Below, piece by piece: positions 1 to 8,048 of a DNA stretch of 36,694 nt. Made by a program: the position numbers and the translations under genes. Origin of the DNA: an archaeon 13_1_40CM_2_52_13 (GTDB lineage Archaea; Thermoproteota; Bathyarchaeia; 40CM-2-53-6); NCBI GenBank assembly GCA_001919285.1, contig MNHO01000013.1, forward strand, positions 1 through 36,694, in the 5' to 3' direction. Numbering within the stretch: position 1 is the first letter of the stretch; every line of letters starts with the position of its first letter. The notes below the pieces were generated by a model. It was not told where the DNA came from. It did no database searches and worked only from the letters and a program-made list of their open reading frames with translations.

Positions 1-65
1 AATTCGACACAGCGTCCGCGGTTCAACATTACGTTGACTGGCTCAAAGCAGGCAACCCCAAGTAG
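1..65 (+). CDS. C-terminal end of a truncated gene
   Basis: An open frame enters from the left edge (first whole codon at position 3) and stops at TAG 63-65. About twenty codons are visible and end in DWLKAGNPK. The amphipathic, protein-like composition suggests the real 3' end of a plus-strand gene. The gene that follows is on the opposite strand and ends at 115, so the two are convergent. The product cannot be identified from this tail. Confidence 0.5.
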   Translation, partial: FDTASAVQHYVDWLKAGNPK

Positions 66-114
66 TCCAGATCCCTAACGATGCGGTGAGTAAGCAGTAA
101 GTGTTTTGGAAGCG

Positions 115-762
115 CTAGCCCGTCCAAGGTGGGAGCTTCAAGGCACGCTCATAGGCTGCGCGATCATACACTGGGTCATGGTCGCTGTGTGAAATGATAA
201 CTTGCTCAAACGGAAGCTTGAGCAATTCTCGCAACGCCGGTAAGGCTCTCTTCTCATGCCATGGCGAGGACCAGATCCGCAGTACTCCGGCCCTTTCGGT
301 CACTGCGTCTCCAAAAACAATGACCCGCTGCTCGGGCAGCCAGAGAGGTGTCTCTAGCCGCCCTCTTCCATCGTAGAGGGCGACAACGCCTCCCGGAAGT
401 ATTCCGTCTGATTCGATTATCTCCAGCTTGCTCTTCGGCACGTCGTCGGGCCAGAAGAGTCTGGGACCGAAAGCGCGGATCCGATAGCGACTGACGAAAT
501 CGTCGACGTCCCGCACGTGGTCAGGAATTGTTACCGCGGCGACCGTAGGCGGCCTACTGTCTAGACGCTTCCACAATTCTTCTGCGGACGCTTTGGGGAC
601 GAGCGGGTCAATCACCAGCTTCTCGCCTCCCGATTCGACATAGGTTGATGTCACGATTGGCTGCCAGTCATCGCCAGGCTTCCAGTGATGATGTTCAGCC
701 CGCCAGATCCACAAGCCATTTGCTATATCGCGAATCTCGACCTTGCTGGTCATCGACTGCAT
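115..762 (-). CDS. Metallo-beta-lactamase-fold protein lacking the HxHxDH motif
   Basis: This 215-residue protein has the outline of a short metallo-beta-lactamase-fold hydrolase: an early beta-rich region that sets up the family's metal loop (VIDPLVP), a later strand-plus-Asp segment (VIVFGDAV) and a C-terminal ISHSDHDPV segment. The canonical metal-binding HxHxDH is absent; the equivalent stretch reads TIPDHVRDVDDF, keeping only one histidine. The protein is therefore either a non-catalytic family member or uses a different metal site. ATG at 762 is preferred because a TATA-like AATACTTAT lies at 791-799, about 33 nt upstream, leaving a very short leader. The gene stands alone, divergent from nothing and convergent with the fragment at 1-65. 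The substrate is unknown. The fold assignment is by eye. Confidence 0.65.
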   Translation of the reverse strand: MQSMTSKVEIRDIANGLWIWRAEHHHWKPGDDWQPIVTSTYVESGGEKLVIDPLVPKASAEELWKRLDSRPPTVAAVTIPDHVRDVDDFVSRYRIRAFGPRLFWPDDVPKSKLEIIESDGILPGGVVALYDGRGRLETPLWLPEQRVIVFGDAVTERAGVLRIWSSPWHEKRALPALRELLKLPFEQVIISHSDHDPVYDRAAYERALKLPPWTG

Positions 763-790
763 GGTAGGTTTGTAAGGTCGAGTAGATGAG

Positions 791-799
791 ATAAGTATT
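791..799 (-). promoter_or_regulatory. TATA-like box for the MBL-fold gene
   Basis: AATACTTAT on the minus strand is centred about 33 nt before the ATG at 762. The predicted transcription start is only a few bases before the start codon, as is common in archaea. Confidence 0.4.
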
Positions 800-833
800 G
801 AGCCGTGCTACGCTGGCAGATTAGTGAGAGCAT

Positions 834-1460
834 TCAGATGGTCCGTCGCATTACAACGGTAGCGGTTCTGCCAGTCGCCAGGGGCGCGACCGTCTTGAAT
901 CCAACCTTTTCGAACATTCTGACTGTTCCACAATACATGTAGTTTGATCCTTGATCAGTTCTACTCACTGGATAGGCTTCGACGAGCCCACCGCCTTTCT
1001 TCCTTATCGCTTCCAGAGCCGCCTTCAAGGCTGCACTAGCCACGCCACGCTGCCGATACTGTTTGTCAACAACAAAACAGGTGATCCTCCACAACTTGTC
1101 TGCGTCATCTTCAAGGGCGAGTCGTCGATACTTCTGGGTATTGTCAACACGGGGAAGTTCGGCCCTAGGCCCGTACTGGCACCATCCTATCGGTTCTCCC
1201 TCTGAGTAAACAAGGATCCCGTGGGCACCCCCTCTCTCGACGAGCTCAGCTTTCTGCCGATGGTTTCTCGCCGCTCTCTCGGCCCGGGTCCGCGGCTGCT
1301 GGTTCTCAGGCAGCGAGTAGGATGAGACGTGATGATGCATGCACCAACACCACCATCCATCTCCTGCCATTCCCTGTTTCAGGAAGAGCTTTTCAAAATC
1401 AGGCCAAGTCCGTCTCGACAATTCCTTTGTCGAATACTCGTCAGTAAACTGTGCGGACAT
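834..1460 (-). CDS. GNAT-family N-acetyltransferase
   Basis: A predicted acetyl-CoA-dependent acyltransferase of 208 residues. The acetyl-CoA-binding motif A is visible as FVVDKQYRQRGVASAAL, matching the R/Q-x-x-G-x-G/A pattern, preceded by a beta strand (WRITC). Motif B is in the MFEKVGFKTV segment near the C-terminus. The N-terminal third has an aromatic and cysteine-rich patch (WWCWCMHHH), seen in a GNAT subgroup of unknown substrate. The frame is open further up to a TTG at 1517, but ATG 1460 is preferred: a TTTTAG TATA-like element lies about 31 nt upstream of it. The acceptor substrate cannot be predicted. The gene is monocistronic, divergent from the amidohydrolase that begins at about 1679. 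Confidence 0.8.
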   Translation of the reverse strand: MSAQFTDEYSTKELSRRTWPDFEKLFLKQGMAGDGWWCWCMHHHVSSYSLPENQQPRTRAERAARNHRQKAELVERGGAHGILVYSEGEPIGWCQYGPRAELPRVDNTQKYRRLALEDDADKLWRITCFVVDKQYRQRGVASAALKAALEAIRKKGGGLVEAYPVSRTDQGSNYMYCGTVRMFEKVGFKTVAPLATGRTATVVMRRTI

Positions 1461-1678
1461 ACCAAGCTCATGATTGTCTCTCACCGGACTAAAACCGTAT
1501 CGATGAGCGTCGATCAATATTGGTTGTTCGGCTTCCGCAAATCCGGTGGACCAGCCAAGATGAGATTGTGGAAAACCTTCTCTGCTGTCTGCGCTAGCAT
1601 GCGATGCAGGCTCCCCAATATTCCTCTTTAGGGCCGAGGCAACAACGCTTATTCAGATTCAGGCAGAAGGGGAAGTCG

Positions 1679-2503
1679 TTGCAAAGAATCATCGACGCGC
1701 ACGTGCACTTGTCTGAACGGGAAGACGACGGCCTCATCCGCTTCGCAAGAATGAACGGGCTGAGATACACCTTAGATGAGTTGCTAGGCACTATGGAGAG
1801 GTACGGGATCGTGCGCGGGCTGCTTCTTAGCCCGCCGCTGCAAGGAGCAGCCTCCCTTCCAAACGACAAAATCATCACCCTGTGCACGCGGAGCGGCGGG
1901 TTGCTCGCGCCCGTGGTTACGGTGGAGCCCACTGCCAAAGACGTGAAGGCTGCCGTCAAGCTCGCTGAGGAGAACAAGAGGGAGGTTAAGGCCTTCAAGG
2001 TTAGGCTGGGTTACGTGAAGGCATCAGCGGAAAGCTCGGTGTTCAAAGGGCTATACGACTATGCCGAGTCCGAAGGGCTGCCGGTGCTCTTCCACACCGG
2101 AGACACCGCATTCAGTACAGGGGACCTTGCCCGCTCGCATCCGCTGACGCTTGACGGACTGGCGAACAAGAGGGAGGGACTGAGCTTGATCCTCTGCCAC
2201 TTTGGCAATCCATGGTTTGAGGATGTCGCCGAGCTCATCTACAAACACCCGAATGTCTACGCAGACATTTCCGGATTGATTACAGGGAGTAAGGGATACG
2301 CAGAGAAGTATGCAGAGTGGCTTGCCAAGAAAATCAGCGAAGCCATCTACTTTGCAGGCGGCGCGGAGAAGATAATCTTCGGAACCGATTACCCAGTCAC
2401 GAAACACTCCGAAGCATTAGGCTTGGTGGGGAGATTGGATGTGGAAGAAGGTGACAGGGAGAAGATACTGTGGCGCAACGCCGAGCGAGTCTTTCACCTA
2501 TGA
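1679..2503 (+). CDS. Amidohydrolase-family TIM-barrel metal-dependent hydrolase
   Basis: This is a predicted metal-dependent hydrolase or decarboxylase of the amidohydrolase-2 type. The first metal motif DAHVHL sits at the very N-terminus. A middle histidine occurs in VLFHTGDT, another in LILCHFGNPW, and the terminal metal Asp in IIFGTDYPVT. All the expected beta-strand-end ligands of the family are therefore present. The frame is open up to an ATG at 1604, but those 25 residues are Gln/Arg-rich and precede the first barrel strand. TTG 1679 is preferred because a purine-rich GGGGA ribosome site lies about 6 nt upstream and it places the DAHVHL strand at the start, as in relatives (about 274 residues). 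It overlaps the next gene by ATGA, so the two are co-translated. The substrate is unknown. Confidence 0.8.
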   Translation: MQRIIDAHVHLSEREDDGLIRFARMNGLRYTLDELLGTMERYGIVRGLLLSPPLQGAASLPNDKIITLCTRSGGLLAPVVTVEPTAKDVKAAVKLAEENKREVKAFKVRLGYVKASAESSVFKGLYDYAESEGLPVLFHTGDTAFSTGDLARSHPLTLDGLANKREGLSLILCHFGNPWFEDVAELIYKHPNVYADISGLITGSKGYAEKYAEWLAKKISEAIYFAGGAEKIIFGTDYPVTKHSEALGLVGRLDVEEGDREKILWRNAERVFHL

Positions 2504-2991
2504 CCGCAAAGGACGATATCGTGATCATAGACGTTCCGACGAGGGAACGGGCTAGCTTAGGATGGATACTTGAGGAGAGTTTCGAAGGATGGTACCTACT
2601 ACATTCGAAAAAGACCCTTCGAGATATAGAAGTGGTCAGAGCGGCCATGTCGTCAGGCAAGCCCGTCGGGTTGGTCATGTTGAAAACCCTAGAAGGGAGC
2701 ACCGGGTATGTGTACTACATCGCCGTAGCAAAGGCCCACCGGAAAAGAGGCATCGCGAAACTGCTTCTAGAGGACGCCCTTCGGCGCTTCAGAGTCTCCC
2801 GCATGAAAGAAGTGTTCGCTAGCGTGGAAAAGAACAACAGACCTTCTGAAGCACTGTTCGCGTCAGAAGGATTCGCCCCGACGAGCTTCAGCGAAGTCTC
2901 CAAGAGACGTGGAAATCTTCACACTCTAAACATGTACAGGGAGATGCTAGTCGTTCCCGGCGAGGTCCTGTTACGCAAAGCGATGGCCTGA
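2500..2991 (+). CDS. GNAT-family N-acetyltransferase
   Basis: A compact acetyltransferase of about 163 residues. The core carries a beta strand YYIAVAKAHRKRGIAKLLLEDA, the acetyl-CoA pyrophosphate-binding R-x-x-G-I-A loop followed by its helix. Motif B follows (VEKNNRPSEALFASEGF), with an Asn and a Phe typical of the C-terminal half of the fold. An upstream in-frame ATG at 2470 exists, but ATG 2500 forms an ATGA overlap with the stop of the amidohydrolase, the usual sign of translational coupling, and removes residues that would lie inside the upstream gene. Co-expression with a hydrolase may point to a small amine or peptide substrate, but this is only inference. Confidence 0.8.
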   Translation: MTAKDDIVIIDVPTRERASLGWILEESFEGWYLLHSKKTLRDIEVVRAAMSSGKPVGLVMLKTLEGSTGYVYYIAVAKAHRKRGIAKLLLEDALRRFRVSRMKEVFASVEKNNRPSEALFASEGFAPTSFSEVSKRRGNLHTLNMYREMLVVPGEVLLRKAMA

Positions 2992-3000
2992 GGGTACTAT

Positions 3001-4179
3001 CTATCTCTTGAATTCGGCCGAAATCTTGGTCCCTTGATACTCAGCGTAATTTGCGAACTCTTCTTCAATTGACCTTTTTTCTCTAGCTTTCAACGGTCGT
3101 AGCGGGCTTACATTCACTGTTAGGCCCGAGCGATTTTTCTTCCGTTTCCAGGTTGCCGCGACAAAACCATCGAGGAGAATGGTTCGGTTTACCGCTGCGA
3201 AGCTCCCAAAGACGTTCTTGACTCTGTCCTGTGAGAGGAATCTGGATTTGTCCTTGTATCCCATCATAAGGCTGTCAAATTCAGGAAGAATAACCACGCT
3301 GGCCGGTTCGACTGCCTCGCCGGAGTCTTCACCGAACGAAAAATACTCTTGTCTCGAATGCAGGTTCTCCTTGGTCAGGTCCTTCTTCAACGTATCTAGA
3401 GCCTTGTCTACCTGGTCCTTTCGAAGGAACGACCAGTACACGATGTCTTCACGAGTTACTGGACCGTAATGTTCAATGTACTTGCGTACCAGCTTAACAG
3501 TGCACTCTTCTGGGTCGGGAAGGCTTCGTGGTGAACCAACGAAGTCGGCTGAGCTCATCCAGAGGCTCTCAGAACCCTTCCTTCCCGCATTGACCAGGAG
3601 ACCGAGATAGGACATCTCCGACATACCCGTCCACGACGGCCCGTGCGTAGGCTGGCTTGACCATCCTCGTTGCAGTTTCATTCTGCTCCGCAGACCATGC
3701 TGGGATAGCCTTTCAATCATGAACCGCTTGACTTCGTTCGACGATACCGCTCGTCCCTTGATACGATCCAAGAATGGCTGGTAGAGAAACCGGACTCTGA
3801 AACCCCGATCAGGAATGCCACGTTTCTTCGCCGTCCTATCGAACCAGGGTTGAAACCTTCTGCCTGGACCACCGAACACGTATACCCAGTAATCCTTTGA
3901 AGGAATGGTGTGCATCGTGCTTCGGACAGTCCAAGTTCTGACAAGACCTCCCTTGGGTCTAAGTTCGGACGTAAGATCCGAGTCCCGAAACCCGTTTACC
4001 CGAGCCCAGAACGATGAATAGCTCTCGAGAAGGTCCTGGGAATTCATACCGCAGCATGCTTCCGCGACCTTAACGACTGCACGAGGCCCTGAAGCTTTTC
4101 GGGAAAGATATTGTGAAGCCAAGAGCCTCCTGTTAAGAGCCCTCAAGACTGGCGAGTCTAGCTGGCTCGAGAGATTCAC
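3001..4179 (-). CDS. AlkZ/YcaQ-like winged-helix DNA glycosylase family protein (HTH_42)
   Basis: This is a 392-residue member of the winged-helix DNA-binding family that includes AlkZ and YcaQ, glycosylases that excise alkylated bases and open interstrand crosslinks. Recognisable family blocks are VRTWTVRSTMHTIPSKD in the first third, VVILPEFDSLMMGYKDKSRFL in the last third, and the closing ILLDGFVAATWKRKK strand pair. In characterised AlkZ the catalytic motif is Q-x-Q (Q-x-D in YcaQ) at the end of the first winged helix. Here the corresponding site reads N46-S-Q48-D49, so the first glutamine is Asn by this alignment. Translation starts at GTG 4179. Catalytic activity is uncertain because of the motif change. 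The gene lies just downstream of a decayed gene on the same strand. Confidence 0.75.
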   Translation of the reverse strand: MNLSSQLDSPVLRALNRRLLASQYLSRKASGPRAVVKVAEACCGMNSQDLLESYSSFWARVNGFRDSDLTSELRPKGGLVRTWTVRSTMHTIPSKDYWVYVFGGPGRRFQPWFDRTAKKRGIPDRGFRVRFLYQPFLDRIKGRAVSSNEVKRFMIERLSQHGLRSRMKLQRGWSSQPTHGPSWTGMSEMSYLGLLVNAGRKGSESLWMSSADFVGSPRSLPDPEECTVKLVRKYIEHYGPVTREDIVYWSFLRKDQVDKALDTLKKDLTKENLHSRQEYFSFGEDSGEAVEPASVVILPEFDSLMMGYKDKSRFLSQDRVKNVFGSFAAVNRTILLDGFVAATWKRKKNRSGLTVNVSPLRPLKAREKRSIEEEFANYAEYQGTKISAEFKR

Positions 4180-4300
4180 ACGTGCAGAACACTGAGGGTG
4201 AGACTTATGCCTTCAAGCGGATTGAGTACGTTACCTAGCTGAATCCGAAAACCAATATCCCTCCTGGCGTTGACAATGAAGGTTAGGTCGTCTGCTCGAA

Positions 4301-4808
4301 CTATGAGGCTCGCTGAAGGGATTCGTGTGCGAATGTAGTCCACTTGCCTTTGGCGTCTTTCTGGTCGATAACCATTGACCATGCTCCGTTCCGAGGGTTC
4401 CTTGTGAAAGTGTTCTGAAGGGGGCCTGTCCCACCCTCGAAGAGGAACCGGATCGAATTCCTGTCCTTCCGCTTTCCACATCCAAGCGTCTCGGAGAACC
4501 GGCCTCCGAATATGTCCAGCCAGTGAACAACGCAGCGCTCGTTCATGTGTCGTAGCCCACGAAGACCATAGCTTCGTATGGCGGATGCTCATCCCTCCCA
4601 GCCTTCTTCCGTTGAGAGCCTTCCGAGCCAATATCGAGGAAGTGTATTCTTAGGAACTGATGGTTGAGAATCCAATCCGCTGTGCAGGAGTGCAGAAGTG
4701 GATCGCCTGCAACTTTTCCTGAACCCTCCAATTTCCCACTAGTTCATCGAGAAGCTTATCTCGGAATTGACGATTAGCACCATCGACTTCTAAGCTATGT
4801 TCTGACAA
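4301..4808 (-). pseudogene. Frameshifted DUF1579-like gene
   Basis: Three reading-frame segments join into one protein-like sequence resembling DUF1579 lipocalin-like proteins. Segment 1 (TTG 4808 to about 4729) ends in DKLLDELVGNW. Segment 2 (about 4731-4543) contains GSGKVAGDPLL and ADWILNHQFLRIHF and ends in EAMVFVGYDT. Segment 3 (4546-4301) runs from NERCVVHWLDIFGG through NSIRFLFEGGTG to GKWTTFAHESL. Each junction is repaired by adding one base (TGGAG to TGGGAG near 4728, ACATG to ACAATG near 4545). The repaired product would be about 165 residues, near full length. The junction at 4543-4546 mimics an ATGA start-stop overlap, so two separate small genes are an alternative, but neither half would fold alone. 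A minus-strand frame from 4631 to 4176 looks like a shadow. Confidence 0.6.
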
Positions 4809-4910
4809 AGAGCGTAAGACTCAGATGGTTTTTCCTGAATCATATTAGCGTTCCCATTTCCTCACCATACTCCCCCTAGACTTTCAGCGAAGACCTGCTG
4901 ATCCCCGCGA

Positions 4911-6518
4911 CTACAAGTCTTCTCTACGCGTGACCGCGTCTCCGGCCCTGTTCAACAGAAGGTTGATGGATAATCCGGTGAACACGATCGATACGGACAC
5001 CAGACCAACGGCGATTAGTGGAAGCGCGCCTGGTCCCAGTATTGTTGCAACGGCCTCTGACACTAATACTAACAGAATAATGGGTGAGACCATGATCAAG
5101 TTGATGATTGTTTGAAAGAGGAACCTTCGAATATCCGCTAGTTCCTGCGCCTGCGACGACAGAATATCGTCAGCGCTACTCTGGCCATATCGTGAGGCAA
5201 AGTACATTCCACCAGCCATTGTAATGCCTGCAATCTCCAACGCGCCTGGAAGCGCCAAGACCACACCCAACAGCAACGATGGCGTTGACAGCTGGCTCAA
5301 GACCAGGGGAACTCCCACCGCTATGGTCACGGGGATGAGATAGATCAACAGGGGTGCAACCCGCGCCCGGTACACTTCCTTCACGTATCTCCGCATACTG
5401 ACCGGTGATGATTTTAGGATCCAGAGGCGCTCCTTCTCAATCCAGCGGGACGCGGTCCCAGACCCGAAAGATCCGATAATGAAGAGGATGAAGAGAAACG
5501 AGGTTGGCGAAGACTGGAAAGACCCGGACAATGCGTAGATGACCAGAAATCCTGAGAGAAACATGGCATTGATGAAGAGCGCCCGTGCCTCACGGGTCCG
5601 GCTGATCAGAATTTTCTCTTTCAGCCGCACTATCGCCCAGATCGACTTGCCACGCGGGTCCAGGCGAGAGGTTTGGTTCGGGTGGTCGAATTTTTCCGCG
5701 CCTGGTGTTGAGACTTCGAGAAGTTCGTAGAAGTGTCCGCGTGCCATCCGCACACCAAGAACCAGAAAGGCTCCAAGCCAAGCAAACAGCAGCAGAAGAT
5801 CGACGAGGTAGTCGAGGCCTCCCGGGGTCCCGCTGACAAGACCGACACTGACTATTGCAGCGAGCCCGTTCGGCAGGACCCGGGTAACGTCCGCAATCTC
5901 TACGGGGATTCCAGGGATTAGCAGAGTAATCGGAAGCAGACTAAGAACTAGGACAAGTATGATGAACAGGTTTCTCCACAGTTTCTTCCGCTCTCCGATC
6001 CCGTGGCCTAGCGAGAGGGTGATGTCCGCGGCAAGCAGCAATCCGATTACGAGGAAGACAAGAGTTACGAGCCCTGCCAGAATGGCGGCAGTCATGGGAG
6101 TGTGATAGTATGCGGAGAATCGCAGGTAGAGGACGATTATCGGGGGAAACCCGAACAGCACAGTGGTGAGTGAGTTTAGCAGGACCTTGGCTGCGAAGAC
6201 CTCCCGCGGTGGCACAGGAGATGTAAAGACATAGTCGACATCGCTCGAACTGGCAGGCAGCCCGCCGCCGTTGAAGCCGCTCTGTATCAGCCCAACAAGA
6301 TACAGTGCGAGGACGAGACTGCCGGCAACTTCAGAAAGGCCGGTTGTCAAGCCAACCCTATTCGAAAACGAGAGGTACGTAGAACTGCCGAAGAGGATGA
6401 AGATTACAGAGAAAGCTTCGCCGATAATTAGGCCTAGAATTGTTGCCTTGGTGAATCGCCCTTTTACCCAGTATCGAACCAGGATTCCAACAGTTCCGAG
6501 TGGACTCGCAACTCTCAT
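4911..6518 (-). CDS. ABC-2 type transporter permease
   Basis: This polytopic membrane protein of 535 residues has about twelve hydrophobic segments in two roughly equal halves. The halves are separated by a hydrophilic loop near residues 275-310 (HPNQTSRLDPRGKSIW). It resembles the large fused ABC-2 permeases of archaeal and bacterial exporters. Segments such as SFGSGTASRWIEKERLWILKS, with the membrane-proximal E-x-x-x-x-W-I-L-K, match the coupling region typical of the family. Its ATG overlaps the stop of the ATPase gene (ATGA at 6515-6518), so the two subunits are made together. The exported substrate cannot be read from the sequence; drugs, lipids or peptides are all possible. Confidence 0.85.
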   Translation of the reverse strand: MRVASPLGTVGILVRYWVKGRFTKATILGLIIGEAFSVIFILFGSSTYLSFSNRVGLTTGLSEVAGSLVLALYLVGLIQSGFNGGGLPASSSDVDYVFTSPVPPREVFAAKVLLNSLTTVLFGFPPIIVLYLRFSAYYHTPMTAAILAGLVTLVFLVIGLLLAADITLSLGHGIGERKKLWRNLFIILVLVLSLLPITLLIPGIPVEIADVTRVLPNGLAAIVSVGLVSGTPGGLDYLVDLLLLFAWLGAFLVLGVRMARGHFYELLEVSTPGAEKFDHPNQTSRLDPRGKSIWAIVRLKEKILISRTREARALFINAMFLSGFLVIYALSGSFQSSPTSFLFILFIIGSFGSGTASRWIEKERLWILKSSPVSMRRYVKEVYRARVAPLLIYLIPVTIAVGVPLVLSQLSTPSLLLGVVLALPGALEIAGITMAGGMYFASRYGQSSADDILSSQAQELADIRRFLFQTIINLIMVSPIILLVLVSEAVATILGPGALPLIAVGLVSVSIVFTGLSINLLLNRAGDAVTRREDL

Positions 6519-7270
6519 CGTCGAGCTGGGTCCTCGCCCTTCTCTTCAGTCAATCGCAAGAACACGTCTTCTAATCTCGCATCGCTCGCAGTGTTCGCCA
6601 TATGCCGAAGACTCTCAATGTCGCCCACTGCCACGATCTTTCCATGATCGATGATCGCAATCCTTCCGGCGTGGGTCTGAGCTACATCCAGATCGTGAGT
6701 AGACAATATCGTCGTTACGCCCCTCGTCGTCTGTCCACCAATCCAGTCTTTGACTGAAACGCGCGTCTTGGGATCTAATGCTGTCAACGGCTCATCCAAC
6801 ACCAGAACCTGGGGACTGTGCAGACTCGTAGCAATCAACGCCACTTTCTGCTTCATCCCCTTTGACAAGGTTCCAACCAGACTGTTCCGTTTCTCCTCCA
6901 AGCCGAAGCTCTTGAGCGACTCGGAAATCTTCCGGTCGAGAAGATCATCTGCGACCCCTCGAATCTTGCCCACAAACTGTAGAAACTCTTGCGTGGTAAG
7001 CCCGGTGTAGAGACTCGGGTTCTCCGGCAAGTACCCGATCATCTTCTTCGCCTTCTCCGGGTCCGCGACGATGTCTATGGCGCCGATTCGGATCGTCCCG
7101 CTCGTGGGTCTGAGGATTCCGACTAGAGTCTTCAGAAGAGTGCTCTTGCCGGCTCCGTTGGGGCCGAGGAGTCCGAAAACTTCGCCTGAAGCTATCGCGA
7201 GGCTGACGTTGTCGAGAGCCACGAGGGTTCCGTAATGTTTCGTAAGATTCTCGATGGATATCTCGACCAT
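6515..7270 (-). CDS. ABC transporter ATP-binding protein
   Basis: This 251-residue nucleotide-binding subunit drives the adjacent permease. Walker A is GPNGAGKST (near residue 36), the Q-loop region has LPENPSLYTGLT, the signature is LSKGMKQK, and Walker B with catalytic Glu is VLVLDEPLTALDP. The D-loop and the switch His (STHD) follow. The Q-loop has Glu (LPEN), as is usual for DrrA/CcmA-type ABC-2 exporters. ATG 7270 is the first codon of the conserved fold. The gene is first in a two-gene operon, with a 4-nt overlap to the permease. The ABC-2 subfamily identity is secure; the substrate is not. Confidence 0.92.
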   Translation of the reverse strand: MVEISIENLTKHYGTLVALDNVSLAIASGEVFGLLGPNGAGKSTLLKTLVGILRPTSGTIRIGAIDIVADPEKAKKMIGYLPENPSLYTGLTTQEFLQFVGKIRGVADDLLDRKISESLKSFGLEEKRNSLVGTLSKGMKQKVALIATSLHSPQVLVLDEPLTALDPKTRVSVKDWIGGQTTRGVTTILSTHDLDVAQTHAGRIAIIDHGKIVAVGDIESLRHMANTASDARLEDVFLRLTEEKGEDPARR

Positions 7271-7453
7271 GGCCGTCGACTCTTTCTAGAGGACCGATGA
7301 GCGAGACAAAGTAGCGATACTTAACGACCAGCTCGGTTTCATCGAGAAACTCATCCCTGTCCGGAAAGGCACGTGAGTATCGTGGTTGACACTGATTCTC
7401 CGATAAGACAGACAAAGAAAAAGGAGAGTATGATTCTTGATCCGTGCTATAGT

Positions 7454-7828
7454 CTAGTGGTGAATCAGTCCGTGACCAGTGCTCTGGCCGCTGAAGCTCT
7501 CATGGCCCCGGTGAAGCGCATCATAGTGGACGCCGCACAAGCTCTTGCCGCAACTGTTGCAGAACTCCGTGGCCCGCTCAGTGCAACGATTGCTCGTCGC
7601 CATTGTCTCGTCGAACGATCCGAAACCACCAGTCTCGACCTCTTCGCAAGTCTTGGCCTTCAGGCTCTCAAGAGCGCCATGGCCATGGGTTGGACTCTCG
7701 AAAGTGGTTGGATGATGCGCCGGATTTGGATAAGTGCTCGAAGTAGTGTGCGGATTCGCATGGGGCGTACCTGTATGATGCTCTGGATCGGTATGCGTGT
7801 TGCTCTTGGGTTTCGTCTTGGATTTCAT
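7454..7828 (-). CDS. B-box-like zinc-binding protein, paralog A
   Basis: A 124-residue protein with two parts. Residues 1-55 are a Thr/His/Pro/Ser-rich, low-complexity tail. Residues 58-124 contain a cysteine/histidine cluster: C61, C82, C90-x2-C93, C98, H101, H106 and H109. The order and spacing from 82 onward resemble a B-box-type zinc finger. The protein at 9100-9471 shares this domain nearly residue for residue (TC-x-EVE, GGFGS, ATEFC, CG, LC, HYD, HR-x-H) with identical cysteine spacing. That makes this minus-strand frame the real gene; the plus-strand frame across the same bases (7373-7876) is a shadow. A TATA-like TTAGAAATA lies about 45 nt upstream. The function is unknown; a nucleic-acid or protein-protein adaptor is possible. 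Confidence 0.7.
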   Translation of the reverse strand: MKSKTKPKSNTHTDPEHHTGTPHANPHTTSSTYPNPAHHPTTFESPTHGHGALESLKAKTCEEVETGGFGSFDETMATSNRCTERATEFCNSCGKSLCGVHYDALHRGHESFSGQSTGHGLIHH

Positions 7829-7953
7829 GTCGACTCATCAAGGAAAAAATCGCGGCCGGTCATAGTCTATTTCTAACCGGCACTCTTCGAGCCCAGTAAC
7901 AAAACCGACTCGCTTGATGCTGATAGTGAGCAGCCTCCCGATCCTCACAAGTC

Positions 7954-7959
7954 TTAAAT
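7954..7959 (+). promoter_or_regulatory. TATA-like box before the membrane-protein operon
   Basis: TTAAAT predicts a transcription start near 7982 by the usual archaeal spacing, so the mRNA would carry a leader of about 65 nt before the ATG at 8049. Confidence 0.4.
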
Positions 7960-7970
7960 CGAAATGCTTC

Positions 7971-8044
7971 GCGGGCCGAGTTTCAGGCGCGTGAGTGGGG
8001 CCTCCCACCCGTTGCGCCCCGCAAAAAACCCCGGAGTAGGGAGG
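7971..8044 (+). promoter_or_regulatory. Structured 5' leader (candidate cis-regulatory RNA) with strong ribosome site
   Basis: Three nested complementary arms are visible: GCGG 7971-7974 with CCGC 8019-8022, GGCGC 7986-7990 with GCGCC 8014-8018, and GTGGG 7995-7999 with CCCAC 8004-8008 around a GCCT-type loop. An A6 run (8023-8028) and a CCCCGG patch follow, then a strong GGGAGG ribosome site at 8039-8044, 4 nt from ATG 8049. The predicted start near 7982 would include the two inner stems. Short leaders of this structured kind are unusual among the mostly leaderless genes here. It matches no riboswitch consensus I recognise. A role in gating translation of the downstream membrane protein is inference. 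Confidence 0.45.
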
Positions 8045-8048
8045 CAGA

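Noticed and set aside
4176-4631. Minus-strand frame ending in a GTGA overlap with the AlkZ-like gene
   Set aside because: Its first 100 codons overlap the DUF1579-like segments in another frame and are not protein-like; the overlap with GTG 4179 is probably chance.
6945-7415. Minus-strand 156-codon frame with Arg/Glu-rich repeats
   Set aside because: It is an out-of-frame shadow of the ABC ATPase, whose Walker motifs are in the other frame.
7373-7876. Plus-strand 167-codon frame
   Set aside because: It overlaps the minus-strand zinc protein whose Cys/His domain is repeated in the paralog at 9100-9471; the plus frame has no such support.
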